A stretch of DNA of 64,000 nt from an uncultured Alphaproteobacteria bacterium (GTDB lineage: Bacteria > Pseudomonadota > Alphaproteobacteria > HIMB59 > GCA-002718135). A program made the translations under genes and the position numbers. The stretch spans positions 1-64,000 of the forward strand of contig CABYHW010000003.1 in assembly GCA_902518705.1 (NCBI GenBank), read 5' to 3'. Shown here in pieces: positions 29,292 to 38,859 of this stretch (position 1 is the stretch's first letter; the number at the start of each line of letters is the position of its first letter). The notes under the pieces are model-generated. The model made no database searches. It worked only from the letters and a program-made list of their open reading frames with translations, and had not been told where the DNA came from.

Positions 29292-30804
29292 TCAATATTC
29301 TTGGAAATATTGGTTCTGGATTATTTATTTTTATATTTTGATTGATTGGTTTAGTAAAATTTTCAAATTTATTATTATCCATATTATAATTAAAAATATT
29401 AAGAATTTTTTTTGAACTAGTTGGTATTATTGGATAGAGCATAATAGCTGATTTAATAATTATATTAGTAACAATATATAAAACTTCTTCCATTCTAATT
29501 TTATTTGTTTTTTTCAGTGCCCATGGTGCTTGAGTGTCAACATATGCGTTACCTGCAGATATTAACTCCAAGACAGACTTAATTGCTCTATCAATTTGTT
29601 GATTATTCATAAATTTACAATATTCATCAAATTTATTCTGAAGAATATTAATTAAATCCTGATCTTCATTAGTTAAATTTTCTGCTGGTCTAAGTAAAGA
29701 ATCATTATTTTTTACAGCAAAGGATGAAATTCTTTGTACTAAATTACCAAAATTATTCGATAAATCTGCGTTAATTCTATTTGCGATTGCTTTTTTTGAA
29801 AAATCTCCATCATTTCCAAATGGTACTTCTCTAAATAAAAAAAACCTAATTTGATCCAACCCATATTCATTAATAATATCGTAAGGATCGATGACATTAC
29901 CAAGTGATTTAGAAATTTTTTGACCTTCATTAGTCCACCAACCATGCGCAAATATTCTTTTAGGAGGCTCGATACCCGCAGCCATTAAAAAAGCTGGCCA
30001 ATACACTGCATGAAATCTTAATATATCTTTTCCTACAATGTGTGTTGCAGGCCAAAATTTCTTGTAATTATTATTATTTATATCTGGATAACCAATTGCA
30101 GTTAAGTAGTTACATAATGCATCAATCCAAACATACATAACATGCTTAGGATTATTTGGAACTGGCACTCCCCAATTAAAAGTTGTTCTTGAAATAGAAA
30201 GATCTTTTAATCCACCTTTAATAAAACTTAATACTTCATTATATCGTGTTTTTGGTAAGATTGATTCTGGATTTTTTTCATAATAATTGATCAACTTATC
30301 TTGCCATTCTGAAAGCTTAAAAAAATAACTCTCCTCCTTAACCCACTCTACAGGTGATCCATTATCGGTAACATAATTACCATCAATCTTTTTTAATTCA
30401 TTTTCTAAATAAAATGCCTCATCTCTAACCGAGTACCAACCTTCATAATTTGAAAGATATATTTGATTATTTTTTTCTAATTGCTTCCAAAGTTCTTGTG
30501 AAGCTTTAATATGTCTTTCTTCAGTAGTTCTTATAAAATCATCTATTTCACATCCTAAGAAAGGTATTAAATTAACAAAATTAACTGAAAGTTTATCAAC
30601 AAATTCTTTAGGTTTTAAGTTTGAATTAATGGCAGCTTTTTCTACTTTTTGCCCATGCTCATCTGTTCCTGTTAAAAAGAATACATTTTTACCTAATAAT
30701 TTATTATATCGCGCAATAATATCACAGGCTATACTTGTATATGCGTGTCCTATATGAGGAATATCGTTGGTATAGTAAATTGGTGTTGTAATATAAAAAT
30801 TCAT
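29284..30804 (-). CDS. metG: Methionyl-tRNA synthetase
   Basis: TTPIYYTNDIPHIGHAYTSIACD, TGTDEHGQK, KISKSLGNVIDP. Confidence 0.97.
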   Translation of the reverse strand: MNFYITTPIYYTNDIPHIGHAYTSIACDIIARYNKLLGKNVFFLTGTDEHGQKVEKAAINSNLKPKEFVDKLSVNFVNLIPFLGCEIDDFIRTTEERHIKASQELWKQLEKNNQIYLSNYEGWYSVRDEAFYLENELKKIDGNYVTDNGSPVEWVKEESYFFKLSEWQDKLINYYEKNPESILPKTRYNEVLSFIKGGLKDLSISRTTFNWGVPVPNNPKHVMYVWIDALCNYLTAIGYPDINNNNYKKFWPATHIVGKDILRFHAVYWPAFLMAAGIEPPKRIFAHGWWTNEGQKISKSLGNVIDPYDIINEYGLDQIRFFLFREVPFGNDGDFSKKAIANRINADLSNNFGNLVQRISSFAVKNNDSLLRPAENLTNEDQDLINILQNKFDEYCKFMNNQQIDRAIKSVLELISAGNAYVDTQAPWALKKTNKIRMEEVLYIVTNIIIKSAIMLYPIIPTSSKKILNIFNYNMDNNKFENFTKPINQNIKINNPEPIFPRILND

Positions 30805-30805
30805 T

Positions 30806-31789
30806 TTATTGAGTTAAAAAATTTAATATAAATATTTTCTTATCAAGATTTAAACTAAATAATTCTTTTTGGTTATTAGTTAAATAATCAAATCTATCAA
30901 TAAGATTTTTTTGGGTAAGATTTGTAGATAAGGACTCTAACTCTAGGTAATTTGGCATATTAACGAAGCTTTTATTATCTCTGTTTACTTTTAGCTTATT
31001 AGCAACAATTAGAATAAATTTAAGCATTGATAAATAATTATTAAATTCATCATTAGTAAGTTTTGATAATATATTTGATAAATTTATTTTATCATCATCT
31101 AGATCATTTGATAAAAGACATTTAATTGATAATTGGAAAATATCCAAGAAATCATTATTGTAATAAAGAATAGCAGTTCCTGGTGATCCATATGTTAATT
31201 CAAAATAAAAATTTATCTCATCACTAGATATTTCATCGATATTATTTTTAATGATTTTAGTAAAGTTAGTTAAATTATGAGAATTAAATTTAATTTTCAA
31301 ACATCTTGATCTGATTGTTGGCAAAAGTAATGAAATTTGATTTGATATTAAAAAGATATAGGTACTTTCATTTGATTCTTCTAAAATCTTGAGCATACTA
31401 TTTGCTGAACTGATGTTTAAATAATCAGCAGAATCAACGATAACTATTTTAGAAGAATTTTGCATTATTGATGTTGAATTTAAAAATGTTTTTAATCTTC
31501 TAATTTGATCAATTGTTATATTAGATTTAATTTTTCCAGTTTTGCTATCAAGCTCTTTTTCAATAATTTTTATATTTGGATGTGTATTATTTTTAAATAA
31601 ATTTAAATGATGTTCCAAATTACTATTTTTAAATTCTATATTTAAAATATTTTTAACTAATTTGTTGAGAAAAGTTCTTTTACCTATACCGTTCAGTCCA
31701 TGAATTAAAATTGAATTTGGAAGATTATTTGATTTGTATCTTTTAATTAAATCATTATACTGTTTATCAAAACCTATTAATTCTATCAT
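30806..31789 (-). CDS. holB: DNA polymerase III delta' subunit
   Basis: ILIHGLNGIGKRTFLNKL; SANSMLKILEESNESTYIFLIS; adjacent to tmk. Confidence 0.85.
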   Translation of the reverse strand: MIELIGFDKQYNDLIKRYKSNNLPNSILIHGLNGIGKRTFLNKLVKNILNIEFKNSNLEHHLNLFKNNTHPNIKIIEKELDSKTGKIKSNITIDQIRRLKTFLNSTSIMQNSSKIVIVDSADYLNISSANSMLKILEESNESTYIFLISNQISLLLPTIRSRCLKIKFNSHNLTNFTKIIKNNIDEISSDEINFYFELTYGSPGTAILYYNNDFLDIFQLSIKCLLSNDLDDDKINLSNILSKLTNDEFNNYLSMLKFILIVANKLKVNRDNKSFVNMPNYLELESLSTNLTQKNLIDRFDYLTNNQKELFSLNLDKKIFILNFLTQ

Positions 31790-31792
31790 TAA

Positions 31793-32404
31793 TTATAACT
31801 TTAATTTTTTAATAATATTTTTGTGGATTATATCTTTAGATAAAGAAGCATCTACCGTTATATATCTTTTTTGAGTTGATATTTGTTTATATCCTTGAAT
31901 TACTTTTTGATGAAATAATAAGTTAGATTTATCATATTTGTTTTTAACTTTCCTCTGTTTTAATCTTTTAATTATTTCTTTTGGATTGATTTTAAAAATA
32001 AAAGTATAGTCAGGAAAGAAATTGTTTAGAAGTTCTTTATGAAGTTTTTGAGCTCTTTTAATTCCAAATTTATTTACATATCCTTGATAAACAAAAGAAG
32101 AATCTGCATATCGATCTGTAATGACAATCTTACCTTTTTTAAGATTAGGAATAATAACTTCATTAATATGATTTGATCTAGCTGCCATAAGAAGAAGCAA
32201 TTCTTCTATATTATTAATTGTAGATTTATTATCTAAAATTAATTTTCTTAATTTTTCTGCAAAATCAGTTCCTCCTGGTTCTCTAGATATAATAAAAGAA
32301 ATTTTATTTTTTTTTAAATATTTAGATAAAAGTAATATTTGAGATGATTTTCCACTTGCCTCAGGTCCTTCAAAACTAATAAACAAACCTTTATTTAATT
32401 TCAT
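31793..32404 (-). CDS. tmk: Thymidylate kinase
   Basis: ISFEGPEASGKSSQILLL, SREPGGTDFAEKLRKLIL, DRYADSSFVYQG. Confidence 0.96.
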   Translation of the reverse strand: MKLNKGLFISFEGPEASGKSSQILLLSKYLKKNKISFIISREPGGTDFAEKLRKLILDNKSTINNIEELLLLMAARSNHINEVIIPNLKKGKIVITDRYADSSFVYQGYVNKFGIKRAQKLHKELLNNFFPDYTFIFKINPKEIIKRLKQRKVKNKYDKSNLLFHQKVIQGYKQISTQKRYITVDASLSKDIIHKNIIKKLKL

Positions 32405-33533
32405 CTAAACTTCTTCCAAAAATTAAGTATTTTGCTGCAGCAAAAATTTTAAATAGAGGATTAACTTCAGTTACATCTTTTTCAGCTATAAGCGGTACTT
32501 CTATTTTTGGTTTTCCATCTATATTTATAATTAATTTTCCTAATTCAGCACCTTTTTTAATTGGAGCAGATATTGGTTTTGTATATGTTATAGAAGAATT
32601 CATTAATTGAATTTGATCAAATGATAATGTTGATACTAATTTTTGTGCACTAATTAAATTAATACTACTCTCACTACCCAGCCATACATCTACTTCTTTA
32701 ATAAATTGATCTTTTTCAACTAATGTTTGTTGAGAAGTTTGGTTAAATGCCCAATTTATTAAATTAGATGACTCATTTAACCTCGATCTTGAACTATTTG
32801 TACCATTTATAACAACTGTAATCCTTCTATCATTCCTTAACGCTGTAGCAGCTATTCCCCACCCAGATTCTTTTGTAAAACCTGTTTTTAAACCATCAGC
32901 TCCTTGAACTTGATATAAAAGTTTATTCCTATTTGGTTGAGTAATATCATTATAACTAAATTCTTCCATTTTGAAATATGTATAAAGATTTGGAAAATCT
33001 CTAATTATTGCATTTGAAAGAATTCCAAGATCATAAACAGTGGAATAGTGATTATCATCAGGCCAGCCTGACGAATTAACAAAATTTGTATTTGTCATTC
33101 CTAAACGTTCTGCATAAACATTCATGAGTTTAGCAAAGTCTTCTTCGGTACCCCCTAAACATTCTGCTAAAGCTATAGAAGCATCATTACCAGATTGAAC
33201 AATTATACCTTTTAATAAATCATCAACTGCTACTTTATCATCTATCTCTAAAAATGTTCTGGAACCTCCCTTTTTATAAGCCTTAGGAGAAACTCTGCAT
33301 TCATTAGAAATTGCAAAATTTGTATTCTTTATTCTATCAAATGCAACGTAAACAGTCATAATTTTAGTCATCGAAGCAGGAATAATTTTTGCATTAGAAT
33401 TTTTTTCAAAAAGAACTTCATTTGTATCAAAATCAATGACAACTGCTTGCTCAGCCTTTGTATCAATGGCGTAAAGTTTTAAAGAAATAATAAAAAATAA
33501 AAAAAAGCTAAAAATTTTTACCATAAATATCAA
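32391..33533 (-). CDS. D-alanyl-D-alanine carboxypeptidase (DacA/DacC type)
   Basis: IIPASMTKIMTVYVAFD (SxxK), IVQSGNDASIALAE (SxN), GLKTGFT (KTG). Confidence 0.95.
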   Translation of the reverse strand: MIFMVKIFSFFLFFIISLKLYAIDTKAEQAVVIDFDTNEVLFEKNSNAKIIPASMTKIMTVYVAFDRIKNTNFAISNECRVSPKAYKKGGSRTFLEIDDKVAVDDLLKGIIVQSGNDASIALAECLGGTEEDFAKLMNVYAERLGMTNTNFVNSSGWPDDNHYSTVYDLGILSNAIIRDFPNLYTYFKMEEFSYNDITQPNRNKLLYQVQGADGLKTGFTKESGWGIAATALRNDRRITVVINGTNSSRSRLNESSNLINWAFNQTSQQTLVEKDQFIKEVDVWLGSESSINLISAQKLVSTLSFDQIQLMNSSITYTKPISAPIKKGAELGKLIINIDGKPKIEVPLIAEKDVTEVNPLFKIFAAAKYLIFGRSLDEIK

Positions 33534-33559
33534 TAGTTCTTAATTATGACCTTTGTTTG

Positions 33560-34495
33560 TTATTCAATAAGAATTTCTGTCTCTTTATAACCTTTTGAGA
33601 TAAAGTATGAAACCAAATTATTTGCTTCTGTATTTTCAAGAGGACCAATAATTACGTCATATTCAGAATTATTTTTTTCAGAAGTATATTTTAAATTGTT
33701 ATCATAGTTATTCAATAGGATTACAATACTCTCATAATTTTCAAATCCTGAAACTCTTAAATATAATTTGAAATCAGTTATTTTTTCTGAATTTAGCTCA
33801 ATTGGCTCCTCAACAATAGAATTAGTTTCATCATTTATTTCTATAATTTCATCGATTTCTTCTATAGATACAATATCTGTTGGAGCAGATGAGATAGTTT
33901 CATCAAAATTTTCTTCATTTAAAGAATTTGCAACACTCTTCCATTGCTTACTAGCATCAGAAAGTATTTCTACTTTAACAGTGGCAATTTTAGATTTATA
34001 AAACCCAAGAAGTTGTGCAACTTTTCTTGAAACCTGAATAATAACTGCATTATCATCATGTCTATCTATAATTTTTACATTTATAGAAAGACCGTTATCT
34101 AAGTTCGTAACCTTAACCATACTTGGGATAGGAAGTGTTTTATGTCTTCCAAGTAATTCTGTAACTTTATTTATATCATTATTTACAGTTTTAATATTGT
34201 GCAATTGTTTACCATAAAAAGAAGATAGTCCAATTTCTGAATAATTATAATTTTCCTCTGGAATATAACTTACCCCTTCAATAAAATAAGGTTCACCAAC
34301 ATAATAAAAAATATTATCTTTTATTTGATTATTGTTTGATTGTTTTTTTTCTTTTTTATGATCTTTTTTATTTTCGATTATTTCTTCAATTTTATTAGTA
34401 CTATTTTCTACAACATCAGAAACATTATCAAGATTTAATTCATTACAAGAAAATAAAAGAAAAATAAAAATTAAACTAATTAGATATTTTGTCAC
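33560..34495 (-). CDS. RlpA-like lipoprotein with SPOR-like C-terminus
   Basis: Lipobox LLFSCN; IGLSSFYGKQLHNIKT, HKTLPIPSMVKVTNLDNGLSINVKIIDRHDD. Confidence 0.85.
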   Translation of the reverse strand: MTKYLISLIFIFLLFSCNELNLDNVSDVVENSTNKIEEIIENKKDHKKEKKQSNNNQIKDNIFYYVGEPYFIEGVSYIPEENYNYSEIGLSSFYGKQLHNIKTVNNDINKVTELLGRHKTLPIPSMVKVTNLDNGLSINVKIIDRHDDNAVIIQVSRKVAQLLGFYKSKIATVKVEILSDASKQWKSVANSLNEENFDETISSAPTDIVSIEEIDEIIEINDETNSIVEEPIELNSEKITDFKLYLRVSGFENYESIVILLNNYDNNLKYTSEKNNSEYDVIIGPLENTEANNLVSYFISKGYKETEILIE

Positions 34496-35513
34496 TTAGA
34501 AGACCTACTGATATAGCGTAATATGATGAACAATTGTAATAAAGAATATTTTTGTAATTTGGATAAACTATGAACATTCTTCCGTCTATCCCATCTGGCA
34601 TTATTAATCTAGCCTCTAAATCATCCCTTATTGGTAAAGGATCTCCGTTGATTTTTGTAAATCCTAATTTTGACCATTCTGATAGTGTTTTAGGAATTGA
34701 TCTACGTTTAACTGCACCGCAACCTTTGGGGTTTATTTGTTTTATAGAATCAAAAAATGATGAAGAAATATTTTTTGGAGGGAGTACTTCTCTTCCCCAA
34801 GTACTATCATTAGACCATGGATTTTTATCTAAAGAAGTTAAATAATTTGCAGTACTTGCAAAAGCATCTGCATAACTATTCCATATGTCAATTCCATCAC
34901 CATCCCAGTCATATGCTGTTTCTAAAAAGGTTGTTGGTATCATTTGTGTCATACCAACTGCCCCACCCCAACTTCCTTTTAATTCTCCACTAGGAACAAG
35001 ATTTTTGTCTAAAATTTCAAGAGCTGCAAATAATTGTTTTTTATAAAAATCACTTCTTCTTCTATCAAATGCAAGAGTTGTTATTGCAATTATGGAATTA
35101 ATTTTTCCTTGATTTCTTCCATAATAACTTTCCATACCTAATACAGCTACTATAAACCTAGGTTGTATTTTAAAATGTTCTCCAATTTCTTTTAGTAAAT
35201 CTTCATGTTTTTTTAAAAAATTTTTTCCCGCAAATATTTTATCTTTTGTAATTGTATAAAATAAATACTCACCTAAAGTCATTGTTGATGCTGGTTGGCA
35301 TCGATCACGCATAATAATTTTACTTTGTGGTTTAACATTATTTAATTGTTTTAAGATAGTATTTTGACTTATGCCCATTTCTAAGGCCTCTTTTTTAATA
35401 TTTGAAAGCCAACTATTCCATTCTTCATCAGTTGGCATTTTTGGTTTTTCACAATCTGCTGAATAAAGATTAAATGATATAAATAAAAATAATATAACAA
35501 ACCTAAAAATCAT
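34476..35513 (-). CDS. Lytic murein transglycosylase (MltB family)
   Basis: FIVAVLGMESYYGRNQGKINSIIAITTLAFDRRRSDFY, GSWGGAVGMTQMIPTTFL. Confidence 0.93.
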   Translation of the reverse strand: MIFRFVILFLFISFNLYSADCEKPKMPTDEEWNSWLSNIKKEALEMGISQNTILKQLNNVKPQSKIIMRDRCQPASTMTLGEYLFYTITKDKIFAGKNFLKKHEDLLKEIGEHFKIQPRFIVAVLGMESYYGRNQGKINSIIAITTLAFDRRRSDFYKKQLFAALEILDKNLVPSGELKGSWGGAVGMTQMIPTTFLETAYDWDGDGIDIWNSYADAFASTANYLTSLDKNPWSNDSTWGREVLPPKNISSSFFDSIKQINPKGCGAVKRRSIPKTLSEWSKLGFTKINGDPLPIRDDLEARLIMPDGIDGRMFIVYPNYKNILYYNCSSYYAISVGLLSDKISN

Positions 35514-35606
35514 TATATAAAAATACCAAAACTATCGTTAATTAGGAAATGATATATGCTTAATATTTTGACATTTTTATGTTGAAACTATACTAAGCTC
35601 TTAAAC

Positions 35607-35696
35607 GGAGAGATGGCTGAGCGGTTGAAAGCACTGGTCTTGAAAACCAGCAACGGGGCAACTCGTTCGTGAGTTCGAATCTCACTCTCTCCGCCA
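35607..35696 (+). tRNA. tRNA-Ser(UGA), CCA encoded
   Basis: GGAGAGA/TCTCTCC acceptor, CTGGT-CTTGAAA-ACCAG anticodon arm (anticodon TGA), long variable arm, GTTCGAAT T-loop, CCA. Confidence 0.96.
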
Positions 35697-35698
35697 TT
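35622..35698 (+). repeat. Left att-like direct repeat (3' part of tRNA-Ser)
   Basis: 77 bp repeated at 40642-40718 with 2 mismatches. Confidence 0.93.
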
Positions 35699-35749
35699 TT
35701 CAAGCATAATTTTAATAACTTTAAATAAATTTTGTGGTAAGATTTATTT

Positions 35750-36004
35750 ATGGTCAAGATTTTGAAATTTCCTAATAGAAATTCACCTGCCTCTAAAGAA
35801 AGAATGGAAGAACTACTAATAGCTAATGAAGAATTTAATAAAAAAGAAGATGAATTTGATAAAGCTCTATTTGATTTATTTAAAAAATATAAAAAAATAA
35901 GTAAGTATTTAAAATCAACGAAAAAAGAAAATAATGAACTTTTAAGAGGTTTAAGAAATAGTTTTAAATCTAAATTAGAGGATATAAAAAAGATATTAGA
36001 GTAA
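35750..36004 (+). CDS. Island hypothetical protein, coiled-coil-rich (84 aa)
   Basis: Charged helical sequence NEEFNKKEDEFDKALFDLFKKYKKISKYLKSTKKEN; overlaps next ORF start by ATGA-like junction. Confidence 0.6.
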   Translation: MVKILKFPNRNSPASKERMEELLIANEEFNKKEDEFDKALFDLFKKYKKISKYLKSTKKENNELLRGLRNSFKSKLEDIKKILE

Positions 36005-36585
36005 TGAAAAATTTTTTTAATCCTAACTCTATTGAATCCAAAAGTTTACAAAAAATTTTAAAAAGCAAGAAGAGTAAAATTTTAAAATATAGATATGAAG
36101 GTGAAACAAAAAATAAAATTCCTCATACACCAGAAAGTTTTGGAACTAAATTTTTTGAAGAACAAGATAGAAACGATTATACTGAAGCAGGCTTTCCATA
36201 TGATTTAGAAATGTTGCAAAATTATTTTACTAATACTTATGCTCAAGAATCTTTTTATTTTATGGGTCAAAGGTATGTTGAAGAGGCAAGATATATTAAT
36301 GGAGTTCCAGAAGGTGCTGTAAAGCTAACAATCGGCATTGAAGGCTTAGATTATAATCATTATTTATATTGTAATTTTAAAAATGGTTTACCTAATGGCT
36401 CAGCAATGCTCTATGAGTCTTATAAACTTTCACATGATCTTTATGAATTTGACAATGGATCAATAGTTAATGCTACTAGTTTTGATAATCTAACTGATCT
36501 TGAATTGAACAAAATAACTGATAATTGGAAGAAAAATAAAAATCTCTATAATCTTATGAAGGAAGATTTAGAGTTATATGAATGA
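36004..36585 (+). CDS. Island MORN-like protein, paralog of 37677-38291
   Basis: YRYEGETKNKIPHTPESFG, ARYINGVPEGAVKL, YLYCNFKNGLPNGSAMLYE. Confidence 0.65.
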   Translation: MKNFFNPNSIESKSLQKILKSKKSKILKYRYEGETKNKIPHTPESFGTKFFEEQDRNDYTEAGFPYDLEMLQNYFTNTYAQESFYFMGQRYVEEARYINGVPEGAVKLTIGIEGLDYNHYLYCNFKNGLPNGSAMLYESYKLSHDLYEFDNGSIVNATSFDNLTDLELNKITDNWKKNKNLYNLMKEDLELYE

Positions 36586-36613
36586 GATAAATTATTAATA
36601 ATTTTAATGTTTT

Positions 36614-37657
36614 TTGTTGTCATTATTAACACTGTTAGAAGATATTAGAATAAAACTATTTATGTATCAATTAATTAAAAGTATTGAACTTGAGCCAAGA
36701 AATAACAACGAAGGATACATTTATTTTTTTGATGATTCTTTAAAGACAGATAATATTGATTTTTTAAAGACATTTAAAAAAGGGACAGATAATAAAATTT
36801 TAAGATTTAATAGAAACTTTCAGATATTTAAAAGTTTTGGTATTGTAAGAAAAAAAGGAGTTAAATTTTTTTCAATTTCCAATAATAAAAAAGAAGTAAC
36901 AGATTTGATTATTTCAACTACTAGTTCAAAAATATCTTACAAACAAAAAATTGATATTGATGAAAGTATGAAGGAATTAATAAAATATAAAATTTTAAAT
37001 TATAAAAAATCAAAAAATGAAACATTGAATTTTATGAATGTGTTTAGGACAGAAAATATTAATGAAAAATGTAATATTTTAGACTTGATGAAAGTTAAAA
37101 CATTTTCATTAAAAATGATTGGAATTAAAGATAGAGAAGTTTCTGATAAAAATTTTTTGTTATTGGCAGAAAAGATAGGTAATAAAAATATCATAGCTAA
37201 ATTTCTTGATTCTTTAATCAGATTTGAATTTGGTGTGGCTGAAATATCACTTCAAGAAGGTAATATAGATAAGTTTTTAAATCATTGTCAATTTACGCAA
37301 GAACTAGAGTCAACAGAGTTTTACAAAGATAAAAAAATAAAATCTAATTGTAATATAAATATTAAATCGGGAAATTTGTGCATTCAGACTCTTGGTGAAA
37401 CATTTGAAATAAATATGAAACCAGGAAAATATAAAATGTATGAAATTTTTGATGAGGGTTTTAAAAATAACAAAGAAAAACAATATAAAAGAGTTAAGGA
37501 AGATGAAGAGTATGAAAAATTTAAAAAAAAATATCCTAATATGGAAATGGATGATTATGAATTAGCTATGGCATACAAGGATGGTTATGACCCATGGACC
37601 CCTGCTTTTATCCCTGAAACACCGAGCAATCATTTTCTTCTTTTATCACCCAAATAA
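36614..37657 (+). CDS. Island hypothetical protein (347 aa; start uncertain)
   Basis: Long ORF in operon orientation; no family recognised. Confidence 0.6.
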   Translation: MLSLLTLLEDIRIKLFMYQLIKSIELEPRNNNEGYIYFFDDSLKTDNIDFLKTFKKGTDNKILRFNRNFQIFKSFGIVRKKGVKFFSISNNKKEVTDLIISTTSSKISYKQKIDIDESMKELIKYKILNYKKSKNETLNFMNVFRTENINEKCNILDLMKVKTFSLKMIGIKDREVSDKNFLLLAEKIGNKNIIAKFLDSLIRFEFGVAEISLQEGNIDKFLNHCQFTQELESTEFYKDKKIKSNCNINIKSGNLCIQTLGETFEINMKPGKYKMYEIFDEGFKNNKEKQYKRVKEDEEYEKFKKKYPNMEMDDYELAMAYKDGYDPWTPAFIPETPSNHFLLLSPK

Positions 37658-37676
37658 TTAAATATGGTATCTGAGA

Positions 37677-38291
37677 ATGTTTAAAGATGACGAAAAAATT
37701 GTAATTAAGAGAATTCTTGATGACAAAGATAAGCAGTTTTTAGATTTTACATATACTGGCGATACTAAGAAAGACAACAAAACTCCACACGGTAGAGGTA
37801 ACAAAAAATTTGACTTTGAATATAAGTCTGGAATTTATTACGATTTAGAGAACATCAATTGTAGCAGACATATGGATACAAAAATATATTTTTTAAATTT
37901 AGGTTTACGAGAATATGAAAGTGCAGAATATAAAAATGGTGTAAGAAATGGAACGGCTATGATGCATATGATGGAGTATAGATCGGGTGAAGTAAGAAAT
38001 ACTTTTTATTGTTCATTTAAAAACGGTATTCCCCATGGTTACGCTCTACATCAAGGAATTTTTGATGATAATTTTAGAGAACATCTAGTTTTATATTTTG
38101 AAAAAGGAAAAATATTACACCATTTCTGGAATACAGATAAATCACGAACTAAACATTTAAAAAGATTAGAAAAAAATGATGATGGACATATCTACAGTAT
38201 TGTATCAGGACAGTTAGACGTATTTTTTACAGATGAAAGTTATATATCTCCTCAAGATAGATCGTTCACTCATAAGGATTTTAAGTTATAA
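37677..38291 (+). CDS. Island MORN-like protein, paralog of 36004-36585
   Basis: FTYTGDTKKDNKTPHGRGNKKF, AEYKNGVRNGTAMM, FYCSFKNGIPHGYALHQG. Confidence 0.68.
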   Translation: MFKDDEKIVIKRILDDKDKQFLDFTYTGDTKKDNKTPHGRGNKKFDFEYKSGIYYDLENINCSRHMDTKIYFLNLGLREYESAEYKNGVRNGTAMMHMMEYRSGEVRNTFYCSFKNGIPHGYALHQGIFDDNFREHLVLYFEKGKILHHFWNTDKSRTKHLKRLEKNDDGHIYSIVSGQLDVFFTDESYISPQDRSFTHKDFKL

Positions 38292-38303
38292 TTAAGTTAA
38301 TTT

Positions 38304-38819
38304 ATGAATATTAAAAAAATTTTAGATGAAGAGGAAGATAAACAGAAATCAATAGAGTTAGATAAAATCAAAAAAGAAGAGGAAAGAAAATCTGAGTTAG
38401 AAAAAAACAAAAAATTAATGCAAAAAGGTATTGAGGAAATATTTGATACCGTAAAGTTAAAAATCAATAATTATATTTTACAACTTAAAGATTATCCTAT
38501 TGAGTTTAACAGTCCGTCAAAAATAAATGATGACACTTTTATTTCTTGGATAATTCTTATTGTTGATAAAAAAGAAGCTGAAGACACTCAAGAGCTAGAA
38601 GTTGAATTCTATATAAGTAATTATGATAAACCAAAATATAAATTAATAACAAATAATCAAAATATTAATTTTTCACAGGATTTGTATTTACTTTCGGGAA
38701 AAATTAAAAAATTAGAAAATAAAGAATTCAATGATCTGGATAGTCTGTTTGAAAATTTTATTCAAGTTTCAAAAGAGATATTGGTTAAATTAAAAAATCA
38801 TGAAGTTGATAAACTTTAG
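38304..38819 (+). CDS. Island hypothetical protein (171 aa), charged N-terminal helix
   Basis: DEEEDKQKSIELDKIKKEEERKSELEKNKKL then mixed alpha/beta-like region. Confidence 0.6.
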   Translation: MNIKKILDEEEDKQKSIELDKIKKEEERKSELEKNKKLMQKGIEEIFDTVKLKINNYILQLKDYPIEFNSPSKINDDTFISWIILIVDKKEAEDTQELEVEFYISNYDKPKYKLITNNQNINFSQDLYLLSGKIKKLENKEFNDLDSLFENFIQVSKEILVKLKNHEVDKL

Positions 38820-38859
38820 GATCACTTTTGCTCCATTCTTTATTTACAAAAGTATTCAT

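Noticed and set aside
34570-34845. 91-aa plus-strand ORF within the MltB-family gene
   Set aside because: Antisense shadow ORF, no independent support.
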